Positions 50,589-61,800 of a DNA stretch of 64,000 nt are shown here, one piece after another. Position 1 is the stretch's first letter, and every line of letters begins with the position of its first letter. Location: positions 44,512 to 108,511 of the forward strand of contig JASJDN010000006.1 of the NCBI GenBank assembly GCA_030065205.1, in the 5' to 3' direction. The DNA is from Crocosphaera sp. GTDB lineage: Bacteria > Cyanobacteriota > Cyanobacteriia > Cyanobacteriales > Microcystaceae. The position numbers and the translations under genes are program-made. The notes under the pieces were generated by a model. The model had not been told where the DNA came from, did not search any database, and saw nothing but the letters and a program-made list of their open reading frames with translations.

Positions 50589-51638
50589 TTACAACTCTCT
50601 GGGTTCACAATAAACTTTACCCCCTTCATCGGGAACGACATGACAAATGTTGTAACCCCGAATAAACGCCTCTAAAATGGAGTAATCTGACTTACGATAA
50701 TAGTCTCCTAAAACGGGTTTAATGGCTTCTGTTGCCGTTTTTAAATGGTAGTGAGGCATGGTTAAAAAGATATGATGAGCCACATGAGTCCCAATATTGT
50801 GATGGATATCATTAATAAACCCATAATCATGATCCACGGTAGATAAAGCCCCTTTTAAAAAGTACCAATCTTTGCCCCGATACCAAGGAACATCGGGATC
50901 GGTATGATGTAAAAAAGTCACTAAATCTAACCACATGACAAAGACGACATAAGGACCTAAATAATATTTAAGTAACCATAAAAAGCCAAATTGATAGGTT
51001 AAAAACCCTAACAAAGCTAACATACCAATCAAACAAATGGTACTGGTTAAAACATCCCATTTCTCAGAAGGACGAAACAGATCACTCTTGGGATCAAAAT
51101 GACTTCCTTTTCTCCCTGGAGAACGCTTAAATAAATACAGAGGATAAAGGAATAAAACCAGTTTAAAACGGGCAAACTTTTCTAACCATCCCATCTCATT
51201 AAATTTAGATTCTGTAATAGGATACCAACTTTCATCGGTGTCAATATTACCAGTATTTTTATGATGGGTACGATGACTAATCCGCCACCCATGAAACGGA
51301 ACTAAAATGGGAGTATGGGACAGATGACCCATCAGATTATTTAACCATTTGTAGCGAGAAAAAGAACCATGGCCACAATCGTGTCCTACCACAAATAAAG
51401 CCCAAAACATCGTTCCTTGCATGACCCAAAAAATTGGCCAAAAAAACCAAGAATCTAAAGAATAAGCAAGGGCATAAAGGACAGAAATTACAAAAATATC
51501 CCAAAAAAAATAAGCTAGGGATTTAATAGCAGACGACTCAAAACAATGGGGGGGAATTGCTTCTCTAATGTCCTGTAACGTAAAGGGAAGGTCAACCACC
51601 TTGGGTTCTGGCCGATGGACAGTCATTGGTTGCTGCAT
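50589..51638 (-). CDS. desB: Omega-3 (delta-15) acyl-lipid desaturase
   Basis: The 349-residue protein has the three histidine boxes of membrane acyl-lipid desaturases: HDCGH near 86-90, HRTHH near 122-126 and HVAHH near 288-292, with IHHNIGTHVAHHIFLTMPHYHL typical of the omega-3 class. It desaturates C18 chains of thylakoid/plasma-membrane glycolipids. In cyanobacteria desB is usually cold-induced. The ATG at 51638 is followed by MQQPMTVHRPEPKVVDLPF, the family start. Confidence 0.93.
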   Translation of the reverse strand: MQQPMTVHRPEPKVVDLPFTLQDIREAIPPHCFESSAIKSLAYFFWDIFVISVLYALAYSLDSWFFWPIFWVMQGTMFWALFVVGHDCGHGSFSRYKWLNNLMGHLSHTPILVPFHGWRISHRTHHKNTGNIDTDESWYPITESKFNEMGWLEKFARFKLVLFLYPLYLFKRSPGRKGSHFDPKSDLFRPSEKWDVLTSTICLIGMLALLGFLTYQFGFLWLLKYYLGPYVVFVMWLDLVTFLHHTDPDVPWYRGKDWYFLKGALSTVDHDYGFINDIHHNIGTHVAHHIFLTMPHYHLKTATEAIKPVLGDYYRKSDYSILEAFIRGYNICHVVPDEGGKVYCEPREL

Positions 51639-51885
51639 TCAGTCTTGAATCTCCTTTTTATAGCTGAGTGTGAGAAAAAAACTTAATTTTTCTTAATCTT
51701 GCTTATTATACTACTTAAACCTGTTTCTTGAGAGTTGTTTGGGGAGAAATTGAGATGAAATGCTGTTGAACACCATACGTTAAGATAAGCTGAGCAGGGG
51801 AAGCTCCAGGAGGCAGAGGGGGCAGGGGAAGAGGGATTTACTATAGCAATTTTAGTGTGTACTGATTAAGCGGATTTCATATGAG

Positions 51886-51925
51886 AAAATCCTAGACACA
51901 ATTGCAGATTGATGTCTAGGATTTT
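51886..51925. repeat. 13-bp perfect hairpin in the desB upstream gap
   Basis: AAAATCCTAGACA at 51886-51898 and TGTCTAGGATTTT at 51913-51925 form a perfect 13-bp stem with a 14-base loop. It lies in the 513-bp gap 51639-52151 and is followed by AT-rich then GC-rich DNA (51940-52140) that shows no convincing gene. The stem with flanking A and T tracts could act as a bidirectional terminator. Confidence 0.65.
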
Positions 51926-52151
51926 ACAGTTTCTTCTTTTGTAACGACCCCAGGGAGGGAAAATGCTTGATTGGTCGTTCTGGCAGGGAATCAACAGTGG
52001 ACAATATACTCATCGTTCGTACCAATATGTTTGAGATAAGTGGTGAAGCCTTGTGTCAATGAGAACAACTAGAAATCTCCTATGGTGGTTAGGGAAGTTT
52101 TGTACAAAGCCAAGGGGCGTACTTAGGCGGATATCATCAGTAACATCCCCT

Positions 52152-53711
52152 TTAGATTGTCTTAGTTTCTCCAGTAATACTCTTGAAACTAAACGTTCCT
52201 ACCTGTTCACGATAGGTTTCTTTGATATCCCGTAACATACTGATAGCCATTGTTTCCCCTAAGAGGTTACCACCAGTATTAATGCTCGTTCCTGGATTTC
52301 CGGCAGTGGTTCCATCCGTACGCCAGTGCATTCCAGCACCATCTCGGAAAAGGGTAACATTAGCAATCAGCTTATTGAGTTCCCCGTGAACGGTTAAGGT
52401 TTCGCCCCCTGTATAAGCCGTCAAACCCTGACCATCGGCGGTGGGAACCATAGGATTAGCAATGGGAACATCCTCAAAAAATGCTTTAGCCATAGTTGCA
52501 CCGGCCGCAACGAACACAGAATGGCCGCCTGGATAAGCAGGGTGTGCTGGAGAACCTTCAGGAAAGCCCATCGGTAATAGTAACGTTCCTTCTTTGTCTC
52601 CTCTGGAAAACATGGTATTTTGCAGTTTGTTGTGTTCGAGGATGTGATCAAGGACGCTGGTTTTTTGCCAAACCTCTGCTCCTTCTCCAAATACATCCTT
52701 GAAGTCACGACGGGGTGAAATACCCTTCTGTTTATTTTGAGGGAACAACTTTTCTCGGAACGAATCTAAACGTTGTGCATAGACTTCTGGACGTAGACGC
52801 AGATGAACACACCACTTTTGGAACCAAGCGTGTTTGAGTCCATAAACTGCGACTAAAGCACTATGAACCGTGATATCTGGACCACCCAGACTACCGAAAG
52901 GGACAGCAGTGGTAATGGCTCCTTTGTCTTGAGGACTTCTGGCGTAGGGACTGGCTTGAGAAATTCGGGACATTTCCCCTAATAGGATAATAGTCGACCA
53001 AAGACTCGATTGATGGGGAAAGTCCACATGAACCCATTGACCCGCATCCCGTAACGTAATCAGGTAGCGTCTTCCGTCGAGAACATCAGACCCACTGGGA
53101 TCAATGTCTCCGTTATTCACTAAATTCCAAGTTTCCAAATCCGTCATGTAATCGAGTCCTTCTCGCGGAGAGAGAGCCATTTGACGGACGGGTTGATTAC
53201 CAAAGATGAAATCTTTGAGTAAAAATTGAGACACATGGGGACCGACATCACATCCCTCATAAGGGCCGCGGAAAATGTTTTGAGGGGTGACTTTAAACCC
53301 GAATTCTTTGTCAAATCCGATGTTATTGAGATCCTCACAAGCTCTCTTAATTAAGGCACTGTTTTGGTATTGATCGAAACGTACGTCCCGACATAAGGCC
53401 ATCCAATAGCGTTCTACCATATCAACGGCAGTATTACGACTGTTAAAAGCCGGTGCAGGTGCCATCTTAGAGTCTTTAGATTGATCACCAATCAATTGAG
53501 AAGAAAAGGCATTAAGGGGGTTAACCAGTAATCGCTTTCCTCCTCCTAAGATCACATTTTCAAAGGCTTCTTGGGTTCCTGCTTCGATCGCTTTTACAAG
53601 AGATTTGAAAGAATCAGAATCAACGACACCTTCCTTATCGTGTTTTAAGGTTTTGGTAAATGAAACAAACGGATCAAAATCAGGCTTGCTCATAAATTTA
53701 AACTTCTCCAT
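52152..53711 (-). CDS. Vanadium-dependent haloperoxidase-like protein
   Basis: The 519-residue protein carries the three vanadate-site motifs: HLRLRPE in KWCVHLRLRPEVY near 300, the PxGH-type YPGGHSVFVAAG near 393, and RDGAGMHWRTDGTTAGNPG near 460 with the catalytic His and terminal Asp. This is the PAP2/vanadium haloperoxidase superfamily. No signal peptide is seen. It might oxidise halides or act as an acid phosphatase; halogenating activity is inference. It is transcribed divergently from a secreted FAD oxidoreductase. Confidence 0.87.
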   Translation of the reverse strand: MEKFKFMSKPDFDPFVSFTKTLKHDKEGVVDSDSFKSLVKAIEAGTQEAFENVILGGGKRLLVNPLNAFSSQLIGDQSKDSKMAPAPAFNSRNTAVDMVERYWMALCRDVRFDQYQNSALIKRACEDLNNIGFDKEFGFKVTPQNIFRGPYEGCDVGPHVSQFLLKDFIFGNQPVRQMALSPREGLDYMTDLETWNLVNNGDIDPSGSDVLDGRRYLITLRDAGQWVHVDFPHQSSLWSTIILLGEMSRISQASPYARSPQDKGAITTAVPFGSLGGPDITVHSALVAVYGLKHAWFQKWCVHLRLRPEVYAQRLDSFREKLFPQNKQKGISPRRDFKDVFGEGAEVWQKTSVLDHILEHNKLQNTMFSRGDKEGTLLLPMGFPEGSPAHPAYPGGHSVFVAAGATMAKAFFEDVPIANPMVPTADGQGLTAYTGGETLTVHGELNKLIANVTLFRDGAGMHWRTDGTTAGNPGTSINTGGNLLGETMAISMLRDIKETYREQVGTFSFKSITGETKTI

Positions 53712-53923
53712 AGATTGTTCTTTAAAATTTTACTATTAATAATTCCCCTAATCATCCTGTCACTTTAAAAACTTAATAAATAGATACAAGAGAATATATT
53801 GTTTTATTTTTCTTAGTTAATAGAAACCATTGGGAAAGATCAGGGAACCCTACCTAAGCTAACTCGTTCTATTAATAAAAAGGTCAGCTACCTCATCATT
53901 GGAATAACCCCTGCTCATAGATT

Positions 53924-55963
53924 ATGCTCAATCGTATCCGTCGCTATTTTTCGACTCTTCCTTTAACCTTAGTGATGTGGCAAGGAATGACCCCTTTAAC
54001 CCTAGCTACTCCCCCCCGTAACCCAGATAAAACGGTAGAATGTGAATTGTTAGTAGTGGGTGGCGGATTAGCAGGAACAGCAGCCGCTTATGAAGGGTTA
54101 TTAGAAGGTAAAACCGTCTGTTTAACGGAGATCACCGACTGGGTTGGGGGACAACTATCCTCTCAGGGAACCTCAGCTTTAGATGAACGGCCCACTCAGC
54201 GATCGCAGTTGATCTATCCACGGGGTTATTTAGAATTACGAGAACGTATTAAAGATTATTATGGAGAACTTAACCCGGGGGATTGTTGGGTAAGTGAATC
54301 CTGTTTTATTCCCGAAGATGGTCATAAAATCCTCAAGGCTATGTTAGACGATGCAGCTAGAAAAGGCCGAGGAAAATTAAACTGGTTCCCTTCAACAGTC
54401 ATTAAAGATTTAACCATCGAAAAAAATCCCAACGGGGGAACCGGAAAGCAGATCATGAGTGCGATCGCCATTCAACATACCCCCAGAGAAAGCGCACCCC
54501 CATTGAATACCTATCCTCTCTCCCAAACCATTGAGGATGCTTATACTTACGAAGATTCTAAATTATTCAACAAAACCATTATCCAGTTTGTTCCTAAACC
54601 CCATGATAAGGCTGAACCGTCGGATTGGTATGTAATTGAAGCGACTGAAACTGGCGAAATTATCGCCTTAGCGGATGTTCCTTACCGTTTAGGGATCGAC
54701 CCCCGTTCCTATTTAGAACCCTCTTCTGCGAGTGCTACGGGTGATCCCTATTGTACTCAAGGGTTTACGTATACCTTTGCTATGGAAACCACCGAAGAAC
54801 CCCAAAAACACGAATTACCGGATTTTTATCTGCAATATGCTCCTTATTATAGTTATGAGTTGGAACGGTTAGCGGATTTTGATCTGGTTTATACTTATCG
54901 TCGCATTTGGAGTCCGGAACAAGGGGAGAAAAAGACGTTTGGAGGGATTACGTTTACGGTTCCGACTCCTGGGGATATTTCCATGCAAAACTGGACTTGG
55001 GGGAATGATTATCGTCCCGGAACCTCGAAAGATAACCTTATCTATACTCGTCGACAACTACAAGAAATGGGTCAACTGGAACCCGGACAATGGATGGGGG
55101 GGTTACGCACAGAAACCTTACGAAAAGGGGAAGAACACTCCATTGGTTATTTTTATTGGTTGATGGTGGGAACCACTGACTCCCAGTTAGGGGATGGGGT
55201 GAAAAAAATGAATACCAATCATCGATATTTGACCGGGTTGGAGTCTCCTATGGGAACGGTTCACGGGTTATCTAAATACCCTTATATGCGTGAAGCAAGG
55301 CGCATTATTGGCCGTAAATCTTTTATTTATGAAGATGGATTTATGGTCAATGAAATTGATATTTCTCGTCGTAACTATCAAGATGATTATTATAAAAAGA
55401 CCCTTTCTCCCGATACCTATCGCCAGTTACACGCTGCTTTAGCCGGGTTAGAAGGGTTTAAGGTGCTTAGTGGGGAAGCTTCCCCTGAACAAGTGACTCG
55501 ACGCAAGCGTTCGACCATTTATCCCGACTCTGTGGGAATTGGTCATTATGCCATTGATTTTCATCCTTGTATGACAGAATATCCTGCGGAAAAACCAGGT
55601 AATACGGAGCGAAAAGGGGAAAGAATGGGTCAAGGTCAAGCTTATCCGTTTCAAGTGCCTCTACGAGCCATGTTACCCCAAAATATCGACAATTTGCTCG
55701 TTACTGGTAAAAGTATCGCTGTCAGTCATATTGCCGCGGCCGCTTATCGGGTACATTCTTTTGAATGGTCTTCTGGGGCCGCCGCCGGAACGACAGCAGC
55801 GTTTGCCATTGATGAACAAATTTTACCCTATCAATTGGTAGAAGAGCCAATTTTTCGCTCGAAAAAGTTACAAGAATTACGACAAAAGTTAGACGCTAAT
55901 AATAATCCCACAACTTTTCCTAATACTTCAATCTTTAATGATGATTGGAGTGATTGGCGTTAA
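53924..55963 (+). CDS. Secreted FAD-dependent oxidoreductase
   Basis: The 679-residue protein starts with a signal peptide (FSTLPLTLVMWQGMTPLTLATP) and continues into a GG-doublet FAD site CELLVVGGGLAGTAAAYEGLLEGK. The C-terminal AMLPQNIDNLLVTGKSIAVSHIAAAAYRVHSFEWSSGAAAGTTAAFAI is the FAD-binding end of the FAD-dependent oxidoreductase family. The substrate is unknown. Export suggests a periplasmic or outer location. Confidence 0.86.
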   Translation: MLNRIRRYFSTLPLTLVMWQGMTPLTLATPPRNPDKTVECELLVVGGGLAGTAAAYEGLLEGKTVCLTEITDWVGGQLSSQGTSALDERPTQRSQLIYPRGYLELRERIKDYYGELNPGDCWVSESCFIPEDGHKILKAMLDDAARKGRGKLNWFPSTVIKDLTIEKNPNGGTGKQIMSAIAIQHTPRESAPPLNTYPLSQTIEDAYTYEDSKLFNKTIIQFVPKPHDKAEPSDWYVIEATETGEIIALADVPYRLGIDPRSYLEPSSASATGDPYCTQGFTYTFAMETTEEPQKHELPDFYLQYAPYYSYELERLADFDLVYTYRRIWSPEQGEKKTFGGITFTVPTPGDISMQNWTWGNDYRPGTSKDNLIYTRRQLQEMGQLEPGQWMGGLRTETLRKGEEHSIGYFYWLMVGTTDSQLGDGVKKMNTNHRYLTGLESPMGTVHGLSKYPYMREARRIIGRKSFIYEDGFMVNEIDISRRNYQDDYYKKTLSPDTYRQLHAALAGLEGFKVLSGEASPEQVTRRKRSTIYPDSVGIGHYAIDFHPCMTEYPAEKPGNTERKGERMGQGQAYPFQVPLRAMLPQNIDNLLVTGKSIAVSHIAAAAYRVHSFEWSSGAAAGTTAAFAIDEQILPYQLVEEPIFRSKKLQELRQKLDANNNPTTFPNTSIFNDDWSDWR

Positions 55964-55964
55964 T

Positions 55965-56309
55965 TTAATTACAAAGGTATCTCATTCCTAAGCGGATAAT
56001 GAGATCATCTAACTCTTTAAACCAGACAATTTCTCCTAAAATTGGAGCTTGGTTGTCAATCTTCATAGAGCAAATATGTCCTGGTTTAAGGAGTAAGAGT
56101 TGTTCAAACACTAAAGGATTATCTTTAATGATTATTAACCCGCATCCATCAGCAGAATCGTCAATTATCATCGCTTCTAAACTTTCTTCTAAGAGATTTT
56201 CTTCCGTTTCGAGGGTTAGCAAAACTAATGTTCCTTTACTCAAGAAAAAGCGATGATTTTTTCGTTTATTGCCTAACGTACACTCAAGTAAACTACTAGG
56301 ATATATCAT
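55965..56309 (-). CDS. PilZ-like domain protein
   Basis: The 114-residue protein contains GNKRKNHRFF and MIIDDSADGCGLIII, resembling the RxxxR and [DN]xSxxG motifs of PilZ c-di-GMP receptors. It is a single compact domain with no membrane segment. The first motif is imperfect, so c-di-GMP binding is plausible but not certain. Its last bases abut the end of the convergent FAD oxidoreductase gene. Confidence 0.7.
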   Translation of the reverse strand: MIYPSSLLECTLGNKRKNHRFFLSKGTLVLLTLETEENLLEESLEAMIIDDSADGCGLIIIKDNPLVFEQLLLLKPGHICSMKIDNQAPILGEIVWFKELDDLIIRLGMRYLCN

Positions 56310-56434
56310 GAATAGAGTTAGAGAGTAAGTGATAAATTATAATAATTTTAATGACTAATATTTGTTCTAGCCGTGATCTCAGTCACAAATAAAACACTAA
56401 AAATAAATTACATCTAAAATTTGAAGAGGAACCA

Positions 56435-57916
56435 ATGAATTGTTATTATTTAGGATTAAGAAAGTTTAGAATATTTGGGTTAATTCTTTCTTTCATTTTT
56501 ATGTTTCCTTTTTCTCTACAAGCTAATTCAATTAACACTCATCAAAATAAGAATCAACAAGATAGAGCAGTTTGTGAAGCTGATTTAAAACAAAAAATAG
56601 ATGATATTTTAAATCAAAAAAAATTGAAACGTTCTCATTGGGGGATTTTAGTTAAAACTTTAGATAATCAAACAACTTTATATGAGTTAAATCCTCAAAA
56701 ATACTTTATTCCTGCTTCTAATGTTAAACTGTTGACCACAGCAGCAACATTAATTAAATTTGGGTCGAATTATCAAATCAAAACCCCTGTTTATGCTTCA
56801 GGAGACTACCCTAATTTATCCGTTTTAAAAGTGGTAGGGAAAGGAGATCCCACCTTAAGTAGTGAACAACTAGAAACTTTGGCTAAACAATTAAAAATCA
56901 AAGGAATTCAACGTATTGAGAATTTAGTTGTTGAAGATAGTTCCATTGATGAAAATACTATCAACCCTACGTGGGAATGGGAAGATATTCAGTTTTATTA
57001 TGCCCCATCGGTTAACCGTTTGATTCTTAATGAAAATGCTGTTCTTTTAAGCTTATATCCTCAAGAATTAGGGGAAAAGTTGACAATAAAATGGTCTGAT
57101 CCTTTAGCAGCAAAACAATGGGAAATCGATAATAAAACCATTACAGGGGACAAAGATAGTCCTTATTCTGTTACAATTAATCGTAATTTTGAGAAACCTT
57201 TATTGACCATTACAGGCAGTTTAGCGATTAATTCAGAACCTGATCTATTTGGAATGGCAGTGGTCAACCCAGGACAATATTTTTTAGATTCATTAGAATT
57301 TTATTTAGAAAAAGAAGGTATTGATATTATCAATTCTGAAGTTATGTATGGTAATAATGAATTAGATGATCTAGTTAAAATAACAGAAATTGAGTCCCAT
57401 AAATTAGAAAAAATTATAACAAAAGCAAATCAAGAAAGTAACAATTTATATGCAGAAAGTTTACTTAATATGATGGTAGATGACACGTCAGAAAATACCG
57501 CCATTGACACTTTAAAAGCAACCTTGGAATCATTAAAGTTAGATTCAGATATGTATCATTTAAAAGATGGTTCAGGGTTATCTCGTCATAACCTGGTGAG
57601 TCCAGAAGTATTCGTCAACTTACTTACTTCAATACAGGGAACACCCGTCGGTGAAGTCTATCGTCAATCTTTAGCTATAGGTGGAGTTAATGGAACCCTA
57701 GAAAATCGTTTCAAAGAAACAAAAGTTGAAGGAAAAATACAAGCAAAAACAGGAACATTGTCGGGAGCATCTTCTTTATCCGGGTATATTGAACCTTCTA
57801 ATTATTCCCAATTAGCATTCAGTATTATGGTTAATCAATCAGACTTACCCGCATCAGAATTAAGAAAAATCATAGATGAAATTGTCATTAATTTAGCATA
57901 CCTTGAACCATGTTAA
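56435..57916 (+). CDS. dacB: D-alanyl-D-alanine carboxypeptidase/endopeptidase, PBP4 family (copy 2)
   Basis: The 493-residue protein has a clear signal peptide (FRIFGLILSFIFMFPFSLQANS). It carries SNVK in IPASNVKLLTTAATLIKFG (about 94-97), SNN in QESNNLYAESLLNMM, and KTG in IQAKTGTLSGASSLSGYI. It is the classic exported PBP4 arrangement, longer than the homologue at 25753, which lacks a clear signal peptide. It trims peptidoglycan stem peptides in the periplasm. An AGAGGA-like sequence precedes the ATG. Confidence 0.93.
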   Translation: MNCYYLGLRKFRIFGLILSFIFMFPFSLQANSINTHQNKNQQDRAVCEADLKQKIDDILNQKKLKRSHWGILVKTLDNQTTLYELNPQKYFIPASNVKLLTTAATLIKFGSNYQIKTPVYASGDYPNLSVLKVVGKGDPTLSSEQLETLAKQLKIKGIQRIENLVVEDSSIDENTINPTWEWEDIQFYYAPSVNRLILNENAVLLSLYPQELGEKLTIKWSDPLAAKQWEIDNKTITGDKDSPYSVTINRNFEKPLLTITGSLAINSEPDLFGMAVVNPGQYFLDSLEFYLEKEGIDIINSEVMYGNNELDDLVKITEIESHKLEKIITKANQESNNLYAESLLNMMVDDTSENTAIDTLKATLESLKLDSDMYHLKDGSGLSRHNLVSPEVFVNLLTSIQGTPVGEVYRQSLAIGGVNGTLENRFKETKVEGKIQAKTGTLSGASSLSGYIEPSNYSQLAFSIMVNQSDLPASELRKIIDEIVINLAYLEPC

Positions 57917-57955
57917 CTTGTGATGGTTAGGGTGTTTAAAATCAACTGATATCAA

Positions 57956-58546
57956 TTATTTCATCGCACTTAATAACGTAGAAAGCGCGTAATTTTCATG
58001 AGAATTAATTTCTTGATCTAACCAAGCAATTTTAACAGCAATGGGAAAAGCAACGGCAGCGATATCAGGATCAACACTGTTTAATAAATCGGGAGATTGA
58101 GGAACTTTCATCGCTGATTTAATCCCCGATAACATCGAAGTATCAAGATTTAAAGGAAGTAATTGACTTTCGATGTCTGTCCAACTCATATCTTGTTGAG
58201 GGTCACTAATTTGGATTAAATAAGCCAATAATCGCACAATTTGTAGCTGATGGGATTCATGAATCTTATCTGAAGAATTTGAGCCATTATTCTCAATCTG
58301 AGCAGGCGATCGCAAATTATTTAAAATACTACTCCAATCTCCATCATCACAAGAATCCGGTTTTCCCACCCTTAAAGCGACATGAATGCGATCGCTCTCA
58401 GACGATAACTTTGTCACTTCAGCATCAACGCCAAGATAACCTAACCAACGGGCGATGGTTTCCACTAAGGTTGTTTGAGTGGTGTGAGAGTTCGCCAACA
58501 GACGAACTTGTGTGTTAACCAAGGGACGCACAATTTGTGAGAGCAT
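57956..58546 (-). CDS. Conserved hypothetical helical protein
   Basis: The 196-residue soluble protein contains a helical core ending VDPDIAAVAFPIAVKIAWLDQEINSHENYALSTLLSAMK, which weakly resembles TerB-like helical domains. The N-terminal portion (VETIARWLGYLGVDAEVTKLSSESDRIHVALRVGKPDSCDDGDW) has no recognised domain. Function unknown. Confidence 0.6.
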   Translation of the reverse strand: MLSQIVRPLVNTQVRLLANSHTTQTTLVETIARWLGYLGVDAEVTKLSSESDRIHVALRVGKPDSCDDGDWSSILNNLRSPAQIENNGSNSSDKIHESHQLQIVRLLAYLIQISDPQQDMSWTDIESQLLPLNLDTSMLSGIKSAMKVPQSPDLLNSVDPDIAAVAFPIAVKIAWLDQEINSHENYALSTLLSAMK

Positions 58547-58813
58547 AGCACCTAATCTGAAGAGTCTCTAGACATCTTCTATTGTAGAACCCGATTCCTA
58601 GTCTAACTGGCCATTTTGATACGATTTTAGGGATCACTGTTGTCTAATAACCACGTTTGACCATATTTAGCAGCAAAAAACCTGTAATTTTTTGAGAAAA
58701 CAGAAAAACTAACATAAACGCTGACATAAACACTAACATCCCCTATTTAAGATAAACAGTATCAATAGAGATCCGTTTCCCAATTAAATTTTCAGAAAAG
58801 GAAACTATACGCA

Positions 58814-61800
58814 ATGACTGATTCTTCTGCCATTCAAAAATTAAGTGCAGCTTTACCTGACCAAGTGGTGTTTAGCGTCGTTTTCGACACAGGAAGTGAT
58901 CCTGATGCGAGTTATTTAGATATGACCATCAAAGATACCCCAGGAACAGACAATGTTTTAGAGGGGATGACCTTTGATGCTTATTGTATTGATACCGATA
59001 GACCAATTTTTGTCGATAGAGAACCCATTGATGGGTTACCCGAATATACGGCTGATGTCTATTCCAGCTATGAACCCTTACCCTCGGAACTCATCGGCCC
59101 GGGTTTAATTGAATTTCCAGAAAATTTAGACCTAGTCAATTGGATTATTAACCAAGGGTTTGAAGGGAAAGAACTGTTTGATGAACTAGGAAACAGTTTA
59201 GGAATCGTCACCTCTGGAGATGTGCAAAGAGCGATTTGGGAGTTAATCGATGACGAGCAATCAACCGGTGGTTTAGGATCATTTAGTCAAGCACGAGCAG
59301 ATAGAATTGTGGCTCTAGCTCAGGCTAATGGGGAAGATTTTGTTCCGAGTTTTGAGTATACAACCATATTTGGTGAACAAGTCACCGGGCAGATGGCGGT
59401 GATCTTTGTTCCCGATAGTAACGGAGACGGGCTACCCAATAATCAAATTGTCATTGGTGAAGTGGAACTGGCCAAAATCGGCGATCGCATCTTTTTTGAT
59501 CTCAATGGCAATAATCAATATGATGATGGCGAAGGACTTGACGGCGTTGATGTCAAGCTCTTAGCGGATGTAGATGGAGATGGCACTATCGAGTCCGATG
59601 AAGTGATCCATACAGCGACCACCAGTGACGATGGGATGTATATGTTCGAGGTAATTCCTGGGGATTACCAAGTTATGGTAGATACTGACACTCTGCCCCC
59701 TGGATACCGCAACACCTTTGACCCAGACTCCCCTGCTCCTCCCGACAACAACAATATGTCTGAGGTAAGGTTAAACCCAGGAGAAAACAACCCAGATCAA
59801 GACTTCGGTTATCAAGCTTATGATTACGGTGATGCGCCTGATACTTACGGAACCACAAATGGAACTGCCGGTGCGCGTCACCTTCTCAGTAATGGTCAAA
59901 CCGATGGCACTCCCATTTTAAAACTAGGCGCATTAGTAGATACCGAGTTAGATGGCCAACCCCTTCCTGATGCGTTAGGGGATGATAATAATAACCTAGA
60001 TGACGAAGATGGCGTAACCTTTTCCAACTTACAAGCAGGAGAACAAGCTTCCGTAACCGTCAACGTCATGAGCATGGGAATCACCGGCCCTGCTTATCTC
60101 AATGCTTGGATTGACTTCAACGGCGATGGGAATTTTGACGACCCCGGAGAACAGATTTTCGTTGACCAAATAGTGGTCAATGGTGCAAATGTTCTTACCT
60201 TTGATGTCCCTGAGAATGCTGTCAGTGAACAAATCACCTATGCTCGGTTCCGTCTCAGTACCCAAGTCGGTTTAGGCGCTACAGGAGACGCTCCCGACGG
60301 AGAAGTAGAAGATTATCAAGTTACGATCGAGCCTCTTGCTCCCCCTTTAACCGGAAGCATCGGCGATCGCATTTGGTCCGATAACGATGGCGATGGAGTC
60401 CAAGATGCCGGGGAAGCAGGAATCAATGGTGTGACCGTTCTCCTCATTGACCAAGATACCAACCAAGTTATCGATACCGTCATGACTTCCGGGGATGGAC
60501 AATACCTTTTCAACAATCTTCCCCAAGGAAACTACACCATTAAAGTAGATACCGCAACTTTACCGAGTAATGTGGTGCAAACTGGAGATCCTGATGCAGT
60601 CTTAGACGATATGTCGATGGTTAATCTTTCTGCTGGGGGAACTAACCTAGACCAAGACTTTGGTTATCAACCAGAACCCGCTAAAATCGGCGATCGCGTT
60701 TTCTATGATATTGACCAGGACGGGATTCAAGACGATGGAGAAGTCGGAATTGCAGGGGTAGAGGTTTTATTATTAGATGCTGATGGAAATCAGTTAGATA
60801 GCACCACCACCGACGAGACAGGGATGTATATGTTTAACAACCTGGCTCCTGGAGACTATAAAGTACAGTTTACTCAGCCAGACGGGTTTGAATTTGTCAG
60901 TCCTTTTCTGGTGGGGGATAATCCCGAAATAGACTCCGATGCTAACCCCAACAATAGCTTGATGTCCGGTGTCATTACCTTAAACGCAGGGGAGTTTAAC
61001 AATACCATCGATGCTGGCTTCTTCAGAAGAACCAAGCCCGGCATTGACATTGAGAAAGCCACCAATGGTCAAGATGCTGACAACCCCACTGGTCCAGAAA
61101 TTCCCGTTGGTGGAACCGCTACCTTTACCTATGAGGTCACGAATACTGGAGATATCGCTCTCGATAACGTTGAGGTAATCGACGATAACGGCACACCCGA
61201 TGATACGAGTGACGATTTTACCCCTGACTTTGTTGGTGGTGACACTGACGGCGATGGACAACTCGATGTGGGTGAAGTTTGGCGTTATGAAGCCACCCGC
61301 ACCGTAACCGAGGGACAATATACCAATGAAGCGATGGTAACTGGTCATGCTCCTAACGGAACGATCGTTATGGACATGGACACCAGTAATCACTTCGGTT
61401 TAGAACTGGCTAAAATTGGGGATTTTGTTTGGCATGATTTCGATGCGGATGGGATTCAAGATGAAGGAGAACCTGGAATTGTAGGGGCAATTGTTAAGTT
61501 ATTAGATGCCAGTAATAATAATATCCTCCAGACCACTACTACTGATGGGTCAGGGATGTATATGTTCAATGACTTAAATCCCCTGTTGACCTACAAAGTC
61601 ATGTTCAATCAGCCCACAGGGTTTGATAAAGTTAGTCCCTTCCAAGTCGGCACCAATCCAGCCATTGATTCCGATGCGAATCCCAACAACGGCTTAATGT
61701 CCGATCCCATTGTGCTGTCTCCTGGGGAATTTAACGATACGATTGATGCTGGTTTCTACCAATTTGGAAGAATTGGGGATTTTGTTTTCAATGACTTAAA

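Noticed and set aside
52053..52235. 60-codon plus-strand frame overlapping the haloperoxidase end
   Set aside because: Half of it is antisense to the haloperoxidase gene and the rest has no family likeness or ribosome-binding site.
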